Positions 61,665 to 64,000 of a DNA stretch of 64,000 nt are shown here, in pieces. Below the pieces are notes generated by a model that was given only the letters and a program-made list of their open reading frames with translations, did not search any database and had not been told where the DNA came from. Origin of the DNA: Lentimonas sp965546855 (GTDB lineage Bacteria; Verrucomicrobiota; Verrucomicrobiia; Opitutales; Coraliomargaritaceae); contig CBEUWO010000001.1 of NCBI GenBank assembly GCA_965546855.1, positions 22,234-86,233 of the forward strand, written 5' to 3'. Positions within the stretch are counted from its first letter, which is position 1. Each line of letters begins with the position of its first letter. A program made the position numbers and the translations under genes.

Positions 61665-62860
61665 GTTGTGTGCCCTTCGGTGACTGGTGTGCTTGGCAAT
61701 GGCTTTAGCTTGCGACGCTTTTTAGGCTGATCGGGGATCAACCCTTTCATGTGATCGGAGCGACCGTAACAGAGTAGTGAGTCGTCTGCTTCTAGCAAGC
61801 GACTTCCTTTTGGATTTGAAATCACCGAACCGCCACGTCGCAGCGTAAGCACAACTACGTCTTGCTCGCGTAGGTTCGTCGCTTCGATGGTCATTCCAAC
61901 AAATTTGCTGCCATCGGGGATGTGGATGTCTGCGACTCCGTAACCACGGCTCACGGTGAGGCGTTGGCGAATATCAATTTCAGGGAATTTTACCTGATCT
62001 GCAACATAGTCGACCACTGCGCCGGCAATATCTAAGCCTGTGGCCCCTTCGATGCCTTCGAGGCCAGGAGATGAATTAACTTCCATCACCTGTGGACCGT
62101 TTGCTCCTTCGAGCATATCAACGCCACACACGCGGAGCCCCATGATCTGTGCAGCACGCACGGCGGCTTCAGCGTAAGCCGGATCGAGGTCAATGGCTTC
62201 TGCTTTTCCGCCTCGATGCACATTGCTGCGGAACTCTTGGCCCTGAGCTGTGCGGCGAATCGCAGCGACCACACGATCGCCAATCACAAACGCACGGACG
62301 TCTTTGCCTTTACTTTCTGCAACAAACTTTTGCAGCAAGACTTGTTGGTTGGTGCTGTGTAGCGTCTCAACAATTGCTTTCGCAATTTCTGACTTATCTG
62401 CAAGAATCACGCCAACGCCTTGAGTGCCTTCAAGTAGTTTGATGATCACGGGCGCACCGCCGACACGTTCCAATGCCTCTGCGACATCACGTTTGTCGTT
62501 GACGTAGGCAGTGAGTGGAATTCCGATGTCGTGGCGTGAAAGAATTTGCAAACTTCTCAATTTGTCTCGTGAGTTACCGATACCCGCAGACGTGTTCGGA
62601 GTGTAGATATCCATTTGCTCGAATTGGCGAACCACTGCCGTGCCGTAGCGCGTGAGCGAGGTGCCGATGCGAGGTAGAATGGCGTCGGGCGTATCAATCT
62701 GCGAGCCACGATAATAGAGGTCCGGTTCACCATGGGCGAGTTCGAGCGTCAAGCGCGTGGTATTTAAAACTCTAACGGAATAATCCCGTTGTTTGGCTGC
62801 CTCAATCAGACGCAGAGTGGAGTAGCATTTAGGCGCACAGGATAGGATCGATAGGTTCAC
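61661..62860 (-). CDS. rimK: RimK-type ATP-grasp glutamate ligase fused to a TrkA-C (RCK_C) domain
   Basis: The 399-residue protein is RimK-like through about residue 290: NSRDKLRSLQILSRHDIGIP, VIIKLLEGTQGVGVILADKS, LLQKFVAESKGKDVRAFVIG and VMEVNSSPGLEGIEGATG. Residues ~306-376 form a separate domain: YGVADIHIPDGSKFVGMTI, LREQDVVVLTLRRGGSVISN and SRLLEADDSLLCYGRSDHM, the pattern of RCK_C/TrkA-C ligand-binding domains from potassium channels. RimK adds glutamates to the C-terminus of ribosomal protein S6 or makes poly-glutamate. The fused sensor may tie this to a cytosolic signal. It is first in a tight operon. Confidence 0.9.
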   Translation of the reverse strand: MNLSILSCAPKCYSTLRLIEAAKQRDYSVRVLNTTRLTLELAHGEPDLYYRGSQIDTPDAILPRIGTSLTRYGTAVVRQFEQMDIYTPNTSAGIGNSRDKLRSLQILSRHDIGIPLTAYVNDKRDVAEALERVGGAPVIIKLLEGTQGVGVILADKSEIAKAIVETLHSTNQQVLLQKFVAESKGKDVRAFVIGDRVVAAIRRTAQGQEFRSNVHRGGKAEAIDLDPAYAEAAVRAAQIMGLRVCGVDMLEGANGPQVMEVNSSPGLEGIEGATGLDIAGAVVDYVADQVKFPEIDIRQRLTVSRGYGVADIHIPDGSKFVGMTIEATNLREQDVVVLTLRRGGSVISNPKGSRLLEADDSLLCYGRSDHMKGLIPDQPKKRRKLKPLPSTPVTEGHTT

Positions 62861-63049
62861 ACGCTAGATAGCATCCTTTCTTTTGGGAAAGAAAAGCTAA
62901 ATATGCGCACCCTGGTGCGAAATTTGGAGAGTTCATCTTGCCGATCGCGTTGGCTTTGATCGTGTCCTTTTTGTTGAAATTGACTCTTTATTTTGATTAA
63001 TCAAAATTAAAAGATTGATAGTTCAAAGTGTTGAATTAGCAAAGATAGC

Positions 63050-63769
63050 ATGTTTAATTATAGTCGTGTTATACGCAGTGGGAATTGCCTCGTAGTTTGT
63101 GGAGTCGCGACATCATTCGCCATGGCTGAGGGCAACGTCTGGGATGGGATTGATTACGAGACGACCGTAATATGGGAGAGTCGCTACGTGGATAGCGGAC
63201 GCGAGGATCTCGATGAGAGCGGGATAGCCTCAGCTGAGTGGGTTGGCTCGTTTGATGACTTTTCGATTGGTGCGTGGTTCGGTGTCGCTGATAGCGAGCA
63301 CTATGAGGAGTTGAATCTGTTTGCCGCCTATGGATTCGAACTTGGAGCCGTCGCAGTCGAGGTCGGCTACACGCATTTAGAGTTTGATCCGCATTCGGGG
63401 AATGACGATGAGCTGAGCATCGATGCTGAAGTGGAAGTGCTCGGTGGCTTCGTGGTGGGAGTCAGCGGCGTCTATTCGTTTGAGGCCGAAGGCAGCTTTG
63501 TCGAAATCTCGCTGGCGTATCCGTTGGCGTTTTTTGAGGAGCGCTTGTGGCTCGTGCCTTCCGTGCATGAGGGATTTGATTACGGCTATCGCAGTGAGTC
63601 GCACAATGGGCCCAACCATGTGCAAATCGGTGTCGATTTAGAATACAAACTGACCGAGCGCACTGCGCTGGTCGGCTACGTGGCGCATAGCTTCGCGCAG
63701 GACGATATTGAGCGCGAAGATTTGGGCGACGTGAGTTGGTTCGGGCTAGGGCTGAATGCGCAGTTTTAG
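63050..63769 (+). CDS. Outer-membrane beta-barrel-like protein
   Basis: The 239-residue protein has a signal peptide ending around FAMAEG and an acidic, aromatic-rich sequence in alternating beta-strand pattern (FSIGAWFGVADSEHYEELN, AVAVEVGYTHLEFDPHSG, ALVGYVAHSFAQDDIERED). It ends in aromatic Phe (LGLNAQF), as outer-membrane barrels do. The size suits an 8- to 12-strand barrel. No porin family is recognised. It is monocistronic, divergent from the rimK operon. Confidence 0.7.
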   Translation: MFNYSRVIRSGNCLVVCGVATSFAMAEGNVWDGIDYETTVIWESRYVDSGREDLDESGIASAEWVGSFDDFSIGAWFGVADSEHYEELNLFAAYGFELGAVAVEVGYTHLEFDPHSGNDDELSIDAEVEVLGGFVVGVSGVYSFEAEGSFVEISLAYPLAFFEERLWLVPSVHEGFDYGYRSESHNGPNHVQIGVDLEYKLTERTALVGYVAHSFAQDDIEREDLGDVSWFGLGLNAQF

Positions 63770-63815
63770 CTCTAGTATGGCGTAATATGAAATGTTTCGC
63801 ATTCCAGCGTAGTGG

Positions 63816-63891
63816 GGTTGGCTTGCCGCCCCACGCACTGCACCAGCCACAGCACGCAACGTGCACACTGTATCAGGCGGCAAAGCCAACC
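63816..63891. repeat. Structured inverted repeat between the outer-membrane gene and polA
   Basis: GGTTGGCTTGCCGCC (63816-63830) faces GGCGGCAAAGCCAACC (63876-63891), with one extra A. The 45-nt centre holds a further perfect hairpin, GCACG-CAA-CGTGC (63852-63864). It lies between convergent genes and has no T-run, so it is more like an intergenic repeat element than an intrinsic terminator. Confidence 0.75.
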
Positions 63892-63945
63892 TGACCACCT
63901 TTCCTTGATACGACTTAATGCGAATAAATAGGCGTTGCTGTGTGC

Positions 63946-64000
63946 CTAGTGCGCTTCCAGCCAGTTGTCGCCGAGGCCGATATCGATCTCGATGGGGCAG
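63946..64000 (-). CDS. polA: Last codons of DNA polymerase I (incomplete, continues beyond the window)
   Basis: The minus strand reads CPIEIDIGLGDNWLEAH and then TAG at 63946-63948. This matches the family ending of bacterial PolA (VE.G.G.NW..AH). Only 17 codons are inside the window, so the assignment rests on this short C-terminal motif. Confidence 0.65.
   Translation of the reverse strand, partial: CPIEIDIGLGDNWLEAH

Overview
This window looks like chromosomal DNA of a free-living Gram-negative bacterium, most likely Verrucomicrobiota (Opitutae / Puniceicoccales-like). The assignment is inferred from gene content and general sequence character, since no rRNA gene is present. Supporting signs are lipid A genes with a fused LpxC-FabZ, a pseudopilin (type II secretion-like) cluster, a SUI1-type protein, complete 2-oxoglutarate dehydrogenase and a complex I operon. 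Many spacers also contain short-word tandem repeats. Almost everything is housekeeping; there is no prophage, CRISPR array, intact insertion sequence, tRNA or rRNA.

Layout. 0-4.7 kb (minus strand): pseudopilins GspG, H, I, J and K, a partial GspL-like gene, and a receiver-only response regulator. 4.9-9.2 kb: MoxR ATPase, DUF58 protein and transglutaminase. 9.2-14.5 kb (minus): tsaE, thiL, xth, rho and glutamate dehydrogenase. 14.7-28.4 kb: one long operon nuoBCDEFGHIJKLMN that lacks nuoA. 28.5-34.2 kb (minus): lpdA, sucB and sucA, facing nuoN across a shared terminator. 34.4-42.9 kb: a small gene coupled to a SUI1 protein, hpt, DAHP synthase, ffh, lpxC-fabZ, lpxA, a CobW-like P-loop protein and aroC. 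43-49.9 kb: an MFS permease, an isochorismatase-like hydrolase, a metallophosphatase, a lipoprotein with a SecD-like region, an M23 peptidase and a RadD helicase.

50-52.6 kb is an NAD-salvage cluster: pncB, a truncated nadE (only its first 117 codons, ending inside a repeat) and an NrtR-like Nudix regulator. A palindrome just before pncB may be the regulator's operator. 52.6-55.6 kb is the least ordered stretch: small hypothetical genes, a frameshifted gene and a TauE/SafE permease. 55.7-58.8 kb holds an RGG-tailed DEAD-box helicase and hemN, the latter behind an FNR-like box. 58.9-62.9 kb (minus) holds a coupled operon of RimK fused to a TrkA-C/RCK_C domain, an AstE-type deacylase and a retropepsin-like RimB-type protease, followed by an MscS channel remnant and a ZntB-type transporter. 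The window closes with an outer-membrane protein, a structured inverted repeat and the last codons of polA.

The observations most worth following are: the RimK-RCK_C operon with its channel remnant; the NAD cluster with the broken nadE; the short-word repeats (about 10-14 bp units) placed directly upstream of start codons, one of which has become the leader peptide of a pseudopilin; and the frameshifted two-gene remnant at 53.5-54.1 kb.
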